DNA of 64,000 nucleotides from Micromonospora humi (GTDB lineage Bacteria > Actinomycetota > Actinomycetes > Mycobacteriales > Micromonosporaceae). Below are positions 33,417 through 42,469 of this stretch, in pieces (position 1 is the stretch's first letter; each line of letters begins with the position of its first letter). Below the pieces are notes generated by a model. That model was not told where the DNA came from, ran no database searches, and worked only from the letters and a program-made list of their open reading frames with translations. Position numbers and translations under genes: made by a program. Where the stretch lies: assembly GCF_900090105.1 (NCBI RefSeq), contig NZ_FMDM01000001.1, forward strand, positions 310,001-374,000, in the 5' to 3' direction.

Positions 33417-34394
33417 ATGTGGGTGGTGGCGGTGAGCGCGGTCGAGGGCGGTGCCGAATCCTCGTCGGAGGAAGGCGGGGTCGGCACGACAACCTCGAAG
33501 CCGGCACCTACGGAGCCTGCTCGAAAAGTTGGGTTCCTACAGCGGCTGGAACAGCATCCGAGACTGTCCGTGCTGGTCGCGCTGGCGACCTTCGCCGCGT
33601 TGTTCGTCGGGGTGCTGGCCGCTGTGCCGGACTGGCGCGAGATGCTGAGCGAGGCACCGGATCCGACGGGCGCGCCACCCACTGCTGAGGGTTCGGCGGA
33701 CCCGTCACTGAGTGTGGGTTCGACGGAACCGTCGGCTAGTTCGCCGGATACGCCGGGCTTGGCTTTCATCGACCTAGTCGTGCGAGACCCGGAGCGTACT
33801 GGCGATGAGAACAGCCAAGGCGAGGAGGAGTGGACGCAGCCCATTGTGGAGTTCACTGTGCACAATCGGGGCGTTCGGCGTTCGGTGATCACTCGGGTCA
33901 TCATGACGGTTGAGGAATCTGTGGTCATTGAGCAGTGTGGCTCGCAGGGCTTCCCAATAGCTGTTTCCGCCACCTACGACGTGCTGCTGCCATTGTTCCC
34001 CTCCCGCAGGTCTGTGCTCGAGGCGCCGGTCAGCCAGCAGCAAGGCGCGGATGAGGCGGATCGCTTTGCTCTGCGGTTCAGCACGCCCGAACGAAAGAAT
34101 GATGTGACTATTCATATATATCGGCTGCGGTTCGAGTTGGTCGCCGACGGAACGAAGAGTCGGCTGCCGGCCGGTACGGCCGTCGTGGCTGTCCCGCACG
34201 CCCCAGCGACGGGTGACGGCTACTTCTGGTCAGACGAAGACGACGGCAAAAGCTATCCGTTCGCAGATTTCCCAAATAGACTCAGTCTCATCGACTGCAT
34301 GAAAAGGAACAGTGCGACCCTGGACAGATTCCTTTTGGAAGAAGCAGAGCTCTCTCCCAAATTTGCCGAGTCCAAAGAGCATCTACATCTTTAG
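33417..34394 (+). CDS. Hypothetical single-pass membrane protein
   Basis: About 325 residues from ATG at 33417; the start is uncertain because only a weak AGGGCGG precedes it and the frame is open further upstream. A cytoplasmic Ser/Glu-rich N-terminus is followed by one membrane span (LSVLVALATFAALFVGVLAAV), a Ser/Pro/Thr-rich linker (GSADPSLSVGSTEPSASSPD) and an extracellular-type beta-rich domain (about 120-290: PIVEFTVHNRGVRRSVITRVIMTV). Family not recognised. The 3' half is AT-richer than its neighbours (for example around 34090-34130), suggesting a horizontally acquired or fast-changing gene. Confidence 0.7.
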   Translation: MWVVAVSAVEGGAESSSEEGGVGTTTSKPAPTEPARKVGFLQRLEQHPRLSVLVALATFAALFVGVLAAVPDWREMLSEAPDPTGAPPTAEGSADPSLSVGSTEPSASSPDTPGLAFIDLVVRDPERTGDENSQGEEEWTQPIVEFTVHNRGVRRSVITRVIMTVEESVVIEQCGSQGFPIAVSATYDVLLPLFPSRRSVLEAPVSQQQGADEADRFALRFSTPERKNDVTIHIYRLRFELVADGTKSRLPAGTAVVAVPHAPATGDGYFWSDEDDGKSYPFADFPNRLSLIDCMKRNSATLDRFLLEEAELSPKFAESKEHLHL

Positions 34395-34500
34395 GGCCCA
34401 GTCACCTCACCTCGTACGTCGTCGACCGGCGTGCCGGATCGGTGGCAGGCCGGGCTGTCGATGGCTCGCGATAGCGTGACGGCGTCAGCGGATCGGCAGG

Positions 34501-35130
34501 GTGAGGTCGGTGAGTGTGGTGGGCGGTCTGGCGGCGCAACTACCAGCCCTGCTCGGTGTCCTGGTCGGTACGGCCGGCACCATGCTCGCCACCGGCCTCA
34601 ACGAGCGGACCCGCTGGCGCCGGAGCCAGACGGTCCGCTGGGACGAGCGGCGGCTCGACGCCTATGTGGAGCTGACGAAGGCGGTCAAGGAGATCCACGC
34701 CGTGGCGACCCAGATGCTCAGTGAGCACCGCCCCGGGGCGCGGCGGCCGGCGCTGGACCGGGACGAGGGGCGGGCCCGACTCGCCGAGGCGGACGTCCGG
34801 CACACCCTGGCCTGGGAGGCGGTGCTCCTGCTCGGCGACGAGGCCACCGTCGGCGCGGCCGCGGAGTGGCGGCACGCGGTCCGCGACATCGAGTCGGCCG
34901 CCCGGGCGCTGCCTGATCCGCCGACGGGTGTGTCGGACATGATCGAGCGGGCCGACCTGGGGCGTGACCGGTTCTACCGGGCCGCCCGGGCGAGCCTGGG
35001 TGTTCGCGGCGGCTCGGTGGAGCAGGTGCGGCACCTGCTCGGCAAACCCGCTCCGGCCGAGCCGGCGGCACTGACGCGGCGGCTCACCCCGGAGCAGAGC
35101 CGCGGCGGACCCACGGCGGCGGACACCTGA
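34501..35130 (+). CDS. Hypothetical protein with N-terminal membrane anchor
   Basis: 209 residues from GTG at 34501; GTG at 34510 is equally possible because AGGGTGAGG fits it as ribosome binding site. One hydrophobic segment (LPALLGVLVGTAGTMLATGL) is followed by RTRWRRSQTVRWDERRLDAYVEL and long helices to about residue 180. The WRxxQxxRWDxRRxxAYxxL pattern is common in small actinobacterial membrane-anchored helical proteins of unknown function. Nothing suggests an enzyme. It stands alone between the membrane protein and the M36 peptidase gene. Confidence 0.75.
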   Translation: MRSVSVVGGLAAQLPALLGVLVGTAGTMLATGLNERTRWRRSQTVRWDERRLDAYVELTKAVKEIHAVATQMLSEHRPGARRPALDRDEGRARLAEADVRHTLAWEAVLLLGDEATVGAAAEWRHAVRDIESAARALPDPPTGVSDMIERADLGRDRFYRAARASLGVRGGSVEQVRHLLGKPAPAEPAALTRRLTPEQSRGGPTAADT

Positions 35131-35237
35131 GGCATCGACGCACTGTCATTAATGGATGTTCGGCGGGTGTCGGTGGGCCGATCATCCTGGTCGGATGTCG
35201 GGACGGACATCGCCGTTCGACGATGACAGGAGGGACC

Positions 35238-38168
35238 GTGCGCACACCATCCCGTGCGTTGACGGGGACCACCGCGCTGCTCATGGCAGCCGGCATGGTC
35301 CTGACCGCCGCTGCCGGCGGTCAGGCGGCACCCCGGGAAGAGACCCACACCCAGGCCTCACCCGACCACCTGCCGGGCGACCGGCACGACACCAAGGCCA
35401 CCGACAACCGCAGGGGCCGCGTCGCGGCCAGCGCGCGGCAGCGGGACCGGGCCGCCGCGCTCGGCGCGCGGGTCCGCTGGACCGACTTCGGTACGCCGGC
35501 CACGCTCACCTCGACCGGCAAGCCGCTCGCCACCGGCCTGCCCGCCGACCCGGCCGCCGCGGCCCGGGCGTACGTGGCGGCGAACCGGGACGTGCTGGGG
35601 TTGACCGCCGAGGGTGCCGCCGCGCTGGAGCAGTTGACCGTGGCGCCGATGGGACAGGGCGCGACAGTGGTGTTCCGGCAGCGCTTCGGCGAGCTGCCGG
35701 CCGCCGTCGACGGCATCCTGGCGATCGGCGTACGCCAGGGAGCGGTCCGGCACGTCAGCTCCTCGCTGGCGCGGGACGCCCAGGCGCCCGCGCCGGCCAC
35801 GATCGACGCCGCGCAGGCGCGACGGGCCGCGATCGCGGACTCCGGCCGCGCCGACGCGCAGGTGTCGCGTACCTCCCTGGTCGCGGTGCCCACCGCGGAC
35901 CGGGGGCCGCGCGCGGCCTGGGAGGTCGTGCTCGGCGCGGACACCACCGGCGCGGACCCGGCCGCCTACGCGACCTACGTGGACGCCCGCGACGGCGCCG
36001 TGCTGGTCCGGGAGAACCTGATCGACCACGCGGCGGACAACCCGTCCTGGGACGTCTTCCCGAACTCGCCCCGGGTCGACCGGTCCTCGGTCGACACCCG
36101 GGTGCGCTGGTGCGCCGCGCCGGCCGCCGGCTGCCGTGAGGTGGTCGGGGTGCCGGGGCACCCGGCGTGGGACGTGGACCCGGCCACCGGGGCGTCCACG
36201 ACCACGACGAAGGGCAACAACGCGATCGCGGTGCAGAACTGGTTCAGCAACGACCCGTTCAGCGTCGGCACCGAGACCGCCACCCCGCGCCCGGACCGCA
36301 CCTACGCCTACCCGTGGACCAACCAGTGGCAGGAACGGCGCTGCGACCCGGAGGTGTTCACCTCGCCGCAGGCCAACGACATCGACGCGGCCCGGGCGAA
36401 CCTGTTCGGGATGCACAACCGGATGCACGACTGGACCTACCACCTGGGCTTCACCGAGGACACCTGGAACCTCCAGCAGGACAACCTCGGCCGGGGTGGC
36501 CTCGGCGGCGACGCCGAGCAGGGCAACGCGCAGGCCGGTGGCGTCAGCGGCGGCCCGCCGACGTTCCCGGCGCGCAACAACGCCAACCAGATCACCCCGC
36601 CGGACGGCGTCGCGCCGACCACCAACATGTACCTGTGGCAGCCGGTCGCCGGCTCGTTCTACGCCCCCTGCGTGGACGGTGACTTCGACATGTCGGTGAT
36701 CGCCCACGAGTACGGCCACGCGGTCACCAACCGCATGATCGCCGGTCCGAGCGCCGGGGTCAGCTCGCCGCAGGGCATGAGCGAGAGCTGGTCGGACCAG
36801 CTCGCCATGGAGTACCTGTACGAGCACGGGTACGCCGCGCCCGGCCGGCGCGGCTTCACCATCGGCGAGTACACCACCCGGGACCCCAACGCGGGCATCC
36901 GCAACTACAACATGAGCGCCAGCCCGCTGAACTACTCGTCGGTCGACTACGACGTCACCGGCCTCCAGGTGCACGCGTCCGGCGAGGTCTGGAGCGCCAC
37001 CAACACCGACATCCGCGCCGCGATGATGCGCCGCTGGGGTGCCGGCACGCCGGCCGTGCAGAAGGCCTGCGCGAACGGTCAGCGGCCGGTGACCGCCTGC
37101 CCGGGCAACCGGCGCTGGATCCAGCTCGTCGTCGACTCGTTCCTGCTGATGGCGGTCAGCCAGGTCAGCATGGTCGACGCCCGCGACGCGATGCTCGCCG
37201 CCGACCGGATCCGCTTCGGCGGGGCCAACCAGGACCTGCTCTGGAACGCGTTCGCCACGCGTGGCCTCGGCGAGACCGCGGCCAGCGTCGGCAACGCCGA
37301 CCCCGACCCGACGCCGGGCTTCACCTCGCCGTACGCCCGCGAGGGCTCGCTGCGGCTGCTGCCGCTGGGCGAGCGCGGGCCGGTGGCCGGCGCGCAGCTC
37401 TTCGTCGGGCGCTACCAGGCCCGGGCGGTGCCGGTCGCGGACACCGACGCGGCCACCCCGCTGACCGACCGGGTTCTCCTGGTGCCCGGCACCTACGAGT
37501 TCGTGCTCCGGGCGCCCGGCCACGGGCACACCCGGATCGGCCCGGTGACGGTCAAGGCCGGGAAGACCCGCACCCTCGCGGTGGCGCTGCGACCCAACCT
37601 GGCCTCGGCCGGCGCGGGCGCGACGGTCGCCGGCGACGGGATCAACCTGACGTCGATCGTCGACGAGGACGAGGCCACCAACTGGGCGTCGCTGGGCGCG
37701 CCGGTCGCCGGCCGGCAGGTCACCGTCGACCTGGCCGGCGGGCTCCAGCAGGTACGCCGGGTGCAGGTCAGCGCGATGCTGCGGCCCCCGGTGGCCGGGG
37801 ACGCCGACGCCGGCACCCAGAGCCGGTATTCCGCGGTGCGGCAGTTCCGGGTCCTGGCGTGCACCGCCAAGGGCGCGGTGACCTGCGCCGACGCGGCGGA
37901 CTTCCGGCCGGTGTTCACGAGCCGGCCGGATGCCTTCCCGGCGGTGGCGCCGCGGCCCCGGGCGCCGGAACTGGTGCTGCGCTCGTTCGACATCCCCCGC
38001 ACCACCGCCACCCACCTACGGGTCGAGGTGCTGACCAACCAGTGCACCGGCGCGCCGGACTACGCCGGTGAGCAGGACGCCGACCCGCGGGCGGCGACCG
38101 ACTGCGCGACGGCCAGCCCGCAGGCGCAGAACGTGCGGATCGCCGAGTTCCAGGCGTTCGCGCGCTGA
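35238..38168 (+). CDS. Secreted M36 (fungalysin-type) metallopeptidase
   Basis: 976 residues from GTG at 35238, chosen over ATG at 35223 because AGGAGGG (35228-35234) fits it. A signal peptide (ALTGTTALLMAAGMVLTAAAGGQAA) is followed by an FTP/propeptide region, then the M36 catalytic domain: HEYGH (490-494) with zinc ligands His490 and His494, catalytic Glu491, and the third ligand probably the Glu in SESWSD (about 517). After the protease domain (to about 690) come a short beta domain and a C-terminal discoidin-like region (about 790-970). It is an extracellular zinc endopeptidase for scavenging proteins. A strong terminator follows. Confidence 0.94.
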   Translation: MRTPSRALTGTTALLMAAGMVLTAAAGGQAAPREETHTQASPDHLPGDRHDTKATDNRRGRVAASARQRDRAAALGARVRWTDFGTPATLTSTGKPLATGLPADPAAAARAYVAANRDVLGLTAEGAAALEQLTVAPMGQGATVVFRQRFGELPAAVDGILAIGVRQGAVRHVSSSLARDAQAPAPATIDAAQARRAAIADSGRADAQVSRTSLVAVPTADRGPRAAWEVVLGADTTGADPAAYATYVDARDGAVLVRENLIDHAADNPSWDVFPNSPRVDRSSVDTRVRWCAAPAAGCREVVGVPGHPAWDVDPATGASTTTTKGNNAIAVQNWFSNDPFSVGTETATPRPDRTYAYPWTNQWQERRCDPEVFTSPQANDIDAARANLFGMHNRMHDWTYHLGFTEDTWNLQQDNLGRGGLGGDAEQGNAQAGGVSGGPPTFPARNNANQITPPDGVAPTTNMYLWQPVAGSFYAPCVDGDFDMSVIAHEYGHAVTNRMIAGPSAGVSSPQGMSESWSDQLAMEYLYEHGYAAPGRRGFTIGEYTTRDPNAGIRNYNMSASPLNYSSVDYDVTGLQVHASGEVWSATNTDIRAAMMRRWGAGTPAVQKACANGQRPVTACPGNRRWIQLVVDSFLLMAVSQVSMVDARDAMLAADRIRFGGANQDLLWNAFATRGLGETAASVGNADPDPTPGFTSPYAREGSLRLLPLGERGPVAGAQLFVGRYQARAVPVADTDAATPLTDRVLLVPGTYEFVLRAPGHGHTRIGPVTVKAGKTRTLAVALRPNLASAGAGATVAGDGINLTSIVDEDEATNWASLGAPVAGRQVTVDLAGGLQQVRRVQVSAMLRPPVAGDADAGTQSRYSAVRQFRVLACTAKGAVTCADAADFRPVFTSRPDAFPAVAPRPRAPELVLRSFDIPRTTATHLRVEVLTNQCTGAPDYAGEQDADPRAATDCATASPQAQNVRIAEFQAFAR

Positions 38169-38175
38169 GCACGCG

Positions 38176-38209
38176 GCGGGTGCGGGCGGCTCGGTCCGTC
38201 CGCACCCGC
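38176..38209 (+). terminator. Hairpin terminator after the M36 peptidase
   Basis: 14-base arms with one G-T pair (GCGGGTGCGGGCGG and CCGTCCGCACCCGC) and a 6-base loop, 8 bases after the stop. No long T-run follows, as is usual in high-GC actinomycetes. Confidence 0.75.
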
Positions 38210-38345
38210 CACCGCCTGTTCACCCGGGATTCCGAGCACGGTCGCCGGGTGAGGGCTGTACGCCGGGCAGGATCCTGGGCAGACTGAACGCCGGCCATCC
38301 AACGATGGTGGTCGATTTCTGGTCGGCTCGTTCAAGGAGGATCCC

Positions 38346-38786
38346 TTGACCCCGTTCCGCGCCGCCGCCACCCGCGTCCGCCGCGCCCTGGCCGCGTCCG
38401 CCCTGGTCCTCGCGGTGGCCGCCGCCGCCCTCGTGGCTCCTGCCACGGTCTCCACCCGGCTCGCCGAGCCCGCCGAGGCCGCCGTCTACAGCTCCTGCAC
38501 GCTGTCCCGCTGCGCGGACGCCCGCACCGCGCGCTCCGGCTGGTCGGCGAGGAGCTTCCCGACCAGCCGAGGCTGGTACTCGTGGACCGGCGGCACGTGC
38601 AACTTCGCCGGTGGTCAGTTCTACAACCGCGAGGGCCAACTGCCCACCAACGCCACCTACTACGAGTACGACGTCTACCCGCGCGCCTGCAACGCCGCGC
38701 GCGACGCGTACCGGATCGTGGTCAACAGGAGCACCGGGACGACCTGGTTCTCACCCGACCACTACGGCAACTTCTACCGGCTCTGA
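38346..38786 (+). CDS. Secreted barnase-like guanyl-specific ribonuclease
   Basis: 146 residues from TTG at 38346, which is set by a perfect AAGGAGG 5 bases upstream; no better in-frame start exists. A signal peptide ends near AEPAEAA (about residue 46). The mature part follows barnase/RNase Sa: FYNREGQLP (92-100), YYEYDV with catalytic Glu107, AYRIVV with Arg123 and the C-terminal DHYGNF with His139. Three cysteines (51, 56, 85, plus 115) may form disulfides as in RNase Sa. It cuts RNA after guanosine outside the cell. The next gene encodes its barstar inhibitor. Confidence 0.93.
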   Translation: MTPFRAAATRVRRALAASALVLAVAAAALVAPATVSTRLAEPAEAAVYSSCTLSRCADARTARSGWSARSFPTSRGWYSWTGGTCNFAGGQFYNREGQLPTNATYYEYDVYPRACNAARDAYRIVVNRSTGTTWFSPDHYGNFYRL

Positions 38787-38814
38787 GCGCCGCCTTCGGA
38801 AAGGACAAGATCCC

Positions 38815-39228
38815 ATGGGCGCAGCGTCCCCGCAGCCGCCGGCCTGGCTCACGCTCGACGCCGGGTCGGCGGCCGACCCGGTCGGCGTGCCGGTGTCCGG
38901 CGCGGCCACCCGCACCCGGGCGGCGCTGCACGAGACGCTCGCCCGAGCCCTGCCGCTGCCCGACTGGTACGGCCGCAACTGGGACGCGCTGGCCGACGCC
39001 CTCGCCGACCGGCTCGAGGAGGGTTCGCTCACCCTCGTCGTGCGCGACGCCGCGGGCCTGCTCGCCGACGAGCCGCCCGCCCAGCTCGGCACGCTGCTCG
39101 ACGTGCTGGGCGCGGCGGCCGCCGGCGGTCACGGCACCCTGCGGGTGGTGCTGCGCGACCACCCCGGCCGGCTGCCCGCCCTGCGTGACCGCATCACCGC
39201 CGCCCTCGGCGCCCCCGACCACACCTGA
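38815..39228 (+). CDS. Barstar-family ribonuclease inhibitor
   Basis: 137 residues; GGAAAGGAC precedes ATG at 38815. The barstar signature is LARALPLPDWYGRNWDALADALAD (about 42-65): the helix and WYGxNWDAL loop that plugs the barnase active site. It has no signal peptide, so it stays inside and protects the producer from the RNase encoded 28 bases upstream. It follows a 45-residue N-terminal extension of low complexity. The pair is a classic secreted RNase/cytoplasmic inhibitor module. Confidence 0.93.
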   Translation: MGAASPQPPAWLTLDAGSAADPVGVPVSGAATRTRAALHETLARALPLPDWYGRNWDALADALADRLEEGSLTLVVRDAAGLLADEPPAQLGTLLDVLGAAAAGGHGTLRVVLRDHPGRLPALRDRITAALGAPDHT

Positions 39229-39254
39229 CCACCCCCGCCCCGCCTTCACCGCCG

Positions 39255-39271
39255 CCACCTCGGCGAGGTGG
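39255..39271 (+). terminator. Short hairpin after barstar
   Basis: CCACCTC-GGC-GAGGTGG: 7-base perfect stem with a 3-base loop, 26 bases after the barstar stop. A likely terminator of the RNase-barstar pair. Confidence 0.5.
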
Positions 39272-39390
39272 TGTGGTCGGGCGATGCTGGATGCCACCAC
39301 CTCGGCGACATGGCGAGCGCTGCGCCGGTCGGTGGAGACGGCAGCCCGGTCGAGGCGGAGGTTGCCGGAGCCGGACCGCGGGACGGCCCG

Positions 39391-39449
39391 GTGATCAAGG
39401 AGTGTGCGTCATCGCGGAGGCCGGCCTCCGACGCGAACTCCTTGATCAC
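39391..39449. repeat. Long imperfect palindrome, REP-like
   Basis: Perfect 13-base arms GTGATCAAGGAGT (39391-39403) and ACTCCTTGATCAC (39437-39449), a 2-base mismatch, then 5 more pairs (GCGTC/GACGC). The loop itself contains GAGGCCGGCCTC. Another TTGATCA follows near 39483. It lies between convergent genes. It may be a bidirectional terminator or a dispersed palindromic element. Confidence 0.65.
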
Positions 39450-39507
39450 GCTGAAGGGGGCCGGCCGGAGGCGGGGAGCGCTTTGATCAGAGGTTGGCGG
39501 GGGTGGG

Positions 39508-40233
39508 TCAGTTGGGGAGGTCGAGGATGGCGCTGAAGCGTTCCTCGGCCAGGTCGAGCTGGGCGAAGATGTGGCGCTTGACCGCCGCCGACAGGGGAGT
39601 GTCCGGGCGGGCGACCAACTCGCGGAAGACCGGCACCAGGGGGCGGTACTTGGCGGCCGACCGGGCCACCTTGGGGCCGACCGTGTGGATCACGCCGACG
39701 CCGTTGTCGGTGAAGTCCGACACCTTGATCACCCGCGCCCAGGGCTCCCGGTCCAGGCTGGCCGCCACATGCTCCCGGTACTGCGCGTCCCGGTCCCGAC
39801 CCGGGTCGTACGCCGGGTTCGTGACCGCCGCGACCAGCCGCGCCACCCGCGGGCCGAACCGCTCGGCGAGCGTGGCCAACGCCGCCGCCGTCACGTCGGC
39901 GCCGGCCGGTGAGCCGGCGCCGGCCAACTCGGCCGGGTGGTCCTCGACCGCGTCGTGCAGCAACCCCGCGACGATCACCTCCACGTCGCGCACCTGGTAG
40001 TGGTGCATCAGCCGGATCGCCACCCGCAGCAGGTGGTTCAGGTACGGCTCGCGGACCCGGCGGTCGTCGCGGTGCAGGTCGGCGGCGAGGTCCAGCGCCT
40101 CGGTCAGCCGGGCGCGGTCGGCCTCGTCGAACGCCTCGACCTCCAGCCGGAAGCGGGCCAGCAGGCCGGGCTCGCCGTGGATCTCGGTGATCGCGTGCAT
40201 CGGCATGGTGGCGAGGTACGCGGGAAACTCCAT
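39508..40233 (-). CDS. HD-domain hydrolase
   Basis: 241 residues. The HD motif is in VIVAGLLHDAVEDHPAEL, with an upstream His (LNHLLRVAIRLMHHY) and a downstream conserved region FGPRVARLVAAVTNP and KVSDFTDN, as in RelA/SpoT-type hydrolase domains and related HD proteins (HDxxED is typical of SpoT). It has only the hydrolase part, resembling small ppGpp hydrolases (Mesh1-like) or other nucleotide phosphohydrolases. No synthetase or TGS domain is present. The substrate is not determined. It is preceded by a 211-base gap and transcribed alone toward the palindrome at 39391. Confidence 0.85.
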   Translation of the reverse strand: MEFPAYLATMPMHAITEIHGEPGLLARFRLEVEAFDEADRARLTEALDLAADLHRDDRRVREPYLNHLLRVAIRLMHHYQVRDVEVIVAGLLHDAVEDHPAELAGAGSPAGADVTAAALATLAERFGPRVARLVAAVTNPAYDPGRDRDAQYREHVAASLDREPWARVIKVSDFTDNGVGVIHTVGPKVARSAAKYRPLVPVFRELVARPDTPLSAAVKRHIFAQLDLAEERFSAILDLPN

Positions 40234-40444
40234 GCGTCCCTTATAGCTGATCTTCGCTGCCCGTGGATGTCGGCTGGCCGACCCGGGCCGCCGTCACCGG
40301 CGCCAGCCCGGCAGCGTCCGTTCGGCCATCTGCTGCCAGAACCGCCGCAACGCGCGGCGTTCACTGTTCTGCCACGGGTGTCCAGAGCCAGCCACGCCGG
40401 GTCGAGGCTAACCCGACCCTGAGCTGGGGAAACGATGTTTCGGG

Positions 40445-40855
40445 TCAGTCGGCCGGCGCGAGCCGCTTGACCAGGCGGACGCAGGTGCCCTCCGGGGTGC
40501 CGACGATCGTCGCCTCGTCCATCACCCGGGCCATGATCAGCCGCCCCCGGCCCCGGTCGCTGGCGTCCTCGCCGTCGGTGGGGCGCCAGCCGCCGTGGTC
40601 GCGTACCTCGATCTCCAGGCGGTCGCCGCGCAGCTCGACCCGGAGCGTGGTGATCCCCTCGGAGGCGAAGCGGTAGCCGTGCTCGATGGCGTTGGCGCAG
40701 GCCTCCCCGGTGGCGATCAGCACGGTCTCGACGTCCCACTCGTCGACGCCCTGTGCGTGCAACCAGGCGCGCAGCCGCTCCCGGGTGGGCGCGAGCCGGC
40801 TGGGATCGGCCGGGAGGTCGATGGTGAGGACCTGGCCGGACGTCCCATCCGTCAC
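40445..40855 (-). CDS. RsbW-like ATP-binding regulator (anti-sigma type)
   Basis: 136 residues from GTG at 40855, preceded by GGAGGG. It is a lone HATPase_c_2 domain of the RsbW/SpoIIAB group: VETVLIATGEACANAIEHGY (N-box with Glu and Asn for ATP-Mg), LEIEVRDHGGW (G1-like), GRGRLIMARVMDEATI (G2-like). Such proteins bind ATP and hold an alternative sigma factor or phosphorylate an antagonist. No sigma or STAS antagonist gene is adjacent, so the partner is unknown. Confidence 0.9.
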   Translation of the reverse strand: MTDGTSGQVLTIDLPADPSRLAPTRERLRAWLHAQGVDEWDVETVLIATGEACANAIEHGYRFASEGITTLRVELRGDRLEIEVRDHGGWRPTDGEDASDRGRGRLIMARVMDEATIVGTPEGTCVRLVKRLAPAD

Positions 40856-41033
40856 GTCCGGCCCTCCGTCCCGTGCCCGTCCCCGGGCCTGGGCGCCCAC
40901 TCGCGCTGCCACCCCCTGCTCGTCACCCTCTTGTCCCCGGTGGCCGCCGTTTCATGCCACCGACGGACGGGTCCGCCGAAGGTGATCATCGCGCATCGCG
41001 CCCGGTGTGTCAGCCGACACCCCCGGAGGAACT

Positions 41034-41073
41034 GCCCGGGCCGGCGTCTCCCCGCGGGAACGCCGGCCCGGGC
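41034..41073 (-). terminator. Perfect hairpin terminator of the pectate lyase operon
   Basis: 14-base perfect stem (GCCCGGGCCGGCGT and ACGCCGGCCCGGGC) with a 12-base loop, 16 bases beyond the pectate lyase stop at 41090. It would end the minus-strand uronate operon. Confidence 0.8.
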
Positions 41074-41089
41074 GGCGGGTCGGAACGGG

Positions 41090-42469
41090 TCAGATCGGCA
41101 GCCGGCCGGCGCCGGCTCCGAAGCCGACCACCAGCGGGACCAGCGGCGCCGGCAGCGGCGCGGCGGCGCGCAGGGTGGGCGTCCAACCGGCGTCGCCGTC
41201 GAGGTCCGGGTCGTGGACCGCGTTGTACGCGGCGCGCAGGTCCACCGGGCGGGGGAGCCGGCCGCCGCGCCGGACCCAGCTCCCGCGCTCGGTGAGCGCG
41301 GTGCCGCCCCAGTCGTGGATGAGGTCCGCCGGGTCGACGTCGTCGGTCAGGGTGAAGAAGTTGTTCTCCGCGTAGATCGCGGACTGCACGCCGACGCCGA
41401 GGGCGTACTCGAAGCCGGCGCCGCCGAGCCGGTAGTGGTTCTCGTGCACGTCCACCTGACCGAAGCGCACCCGCGGCAGCCGCTGGAGGTCACCGTCGAA
41501 GAGGTTGTGGTGCACGGTGACCTTCAGCCGGCCGACGTCCGGGCCGACCGTGTTGGAGGAGCCGATCAGCATCAGCTTGTCCCGGCCGACGAACCGGTTC
41601 CAGGACGCGGTGACCAGGCTGGCGGTGTGCGTGACGTCGAGCGAGCCGTCGTGCACCTGCCAGGGACGGCCGAAGTGGACCGGCTGGGCGCGGTCCGGGT
41701 TGTCGCCGTCGGTGAACGTGTTGTGGTCCACCCAGACGTGCTCGCTGCGGCGCACCGAGATCTGGTCGTACTGGGAGTTCCAGTTGCCGGTGTCGCCGTC
41801 GGTGGGCGACCAGGCGGGGAAGCAGTCCCGGGCGTCGACGAACTCCAGGTTGCGCACGATCACGTTGGTGACCCGGTCGATCATCAGGGTCAGCCCGGTG
41901 AGCCGTGCGCCGCGCAGCCCGACGATCGTGGTGTTCGACCCGACGTTGATCTGGGTCTGGGCGGTCTGGGCGGCCACCGAACGGACCCGGGCCGCCTCCA
42001 GCGGGCCGCTCGGGTTCACCCGTCCCCAGACCGCCGGGTCGTACGCGGCCAGGTAGGCCGCCAGTGAGTACTCCGGGTCGGCCAGGTCGGCGCAGTCGAG
42101 GAGCGCGCCGTCGGGGCCCTCGAAACCGTCGATGGTGCCGGCCACGTACACGATCTTCGGGGTGGCGTCGGTGGCGTTCGTGGCGTTGTCGCCGCCGAGC
42201 GCGGCGACCAGCTCGGCGCGGGTACGCACCACGCGCACCCGGTCCGCGGTGGCGGCCGCGCCGCCGGTGGTGCCGGTGCCCTCGGCGGCCCAGCCGTCGT
42301 TCGCCGCCAGCGGCTGACGGCCGATCGGCTCCGCCGCCGGCTCCTGGCGGCCGATCGGCTCGGCCGCGCGGGTCGGCTTCCCGCTCGCGGGCGCGGCCGG
42401 CGCGGGCGCGGCGATGGTGAGCGCGAGCGCGGCGGCGAGGGCCGCGGCGCCGACTGTTCGTCTACGCAT
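41090..42469 (-). CDS. Secreted pectate lyase, polysaccharide lyase family 1
   Basis: 459 residues. A signal peptide (MRRRTVGAAALAAALALTIAAPAPA) is followed by a linker with the duplicated AAEPIGRQ. The PL1 parallel beta-helix spans about 70-430: SNTTIVGLRGARLTG, VIVRNLEF, WVDHNTFTDG (calcium-binding Asp region), and RLPRVRFGQVDVHENHY containing the RxPxxR catalytic arginines. It cleaves polygalacturonate outside the cell by beta-elimination, supplying oligomers to the intracellular pathway of this locus. The start overlaps the end of the upstream oxidoreductase gene by 8 bases, so it is the last gene of the minus-strand operon. Confidence 0.93.
   Translation of the reverse strand: MRRRTVGAAALAAALALTIAAPAPAAPASGKPTRAAEPIGRQEPAAEPIGRQPLAANDGWAAEGTGTTGGAAATADRVRVVRTRAELVAALGGDNATNATDATPKIVYVAGTIDGFEGPDGALLDCADLADPEYSLAAYLAAYDPAVWGRVNPSGPLEAARVRSVAAQTAQTQINVGSNTTIVGLRGARLTGLTLMIDRVTNVIVRNLEFVDARDCFPAWSPTDGDTGNWNSQYDQISVRRSEHVWVDHNTFTDGDNPDRAQPVHFGRPWQVHDGSLDVTHTASLVTASWNRFVGRDKLMLIGSSNTVGPDVGRLKVTVHHNLFDGDLQRLPRVRFGQVDVHENHYRLGGAGFEYALGVGVQSAIYAENNFFTLTDDVDPADLIHDWGGTALTERGSWVRRGGRLPRPVDLRAAYNAVHDPDLDGDAGWTPTLRAAAPLPAPLVPLVVGFGAGAGRLPI

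Noticed and set aside
35358..38015. 885-codon open frame opposite the M36 peptidase gene
   Set aside because: Low-complexity Arg/Gly/Val-rich translation with no family pattern; an antisense shadow caused by high GC. The plus-strand gene has signal peptide, HEYGH and a strong ribosome binding site.
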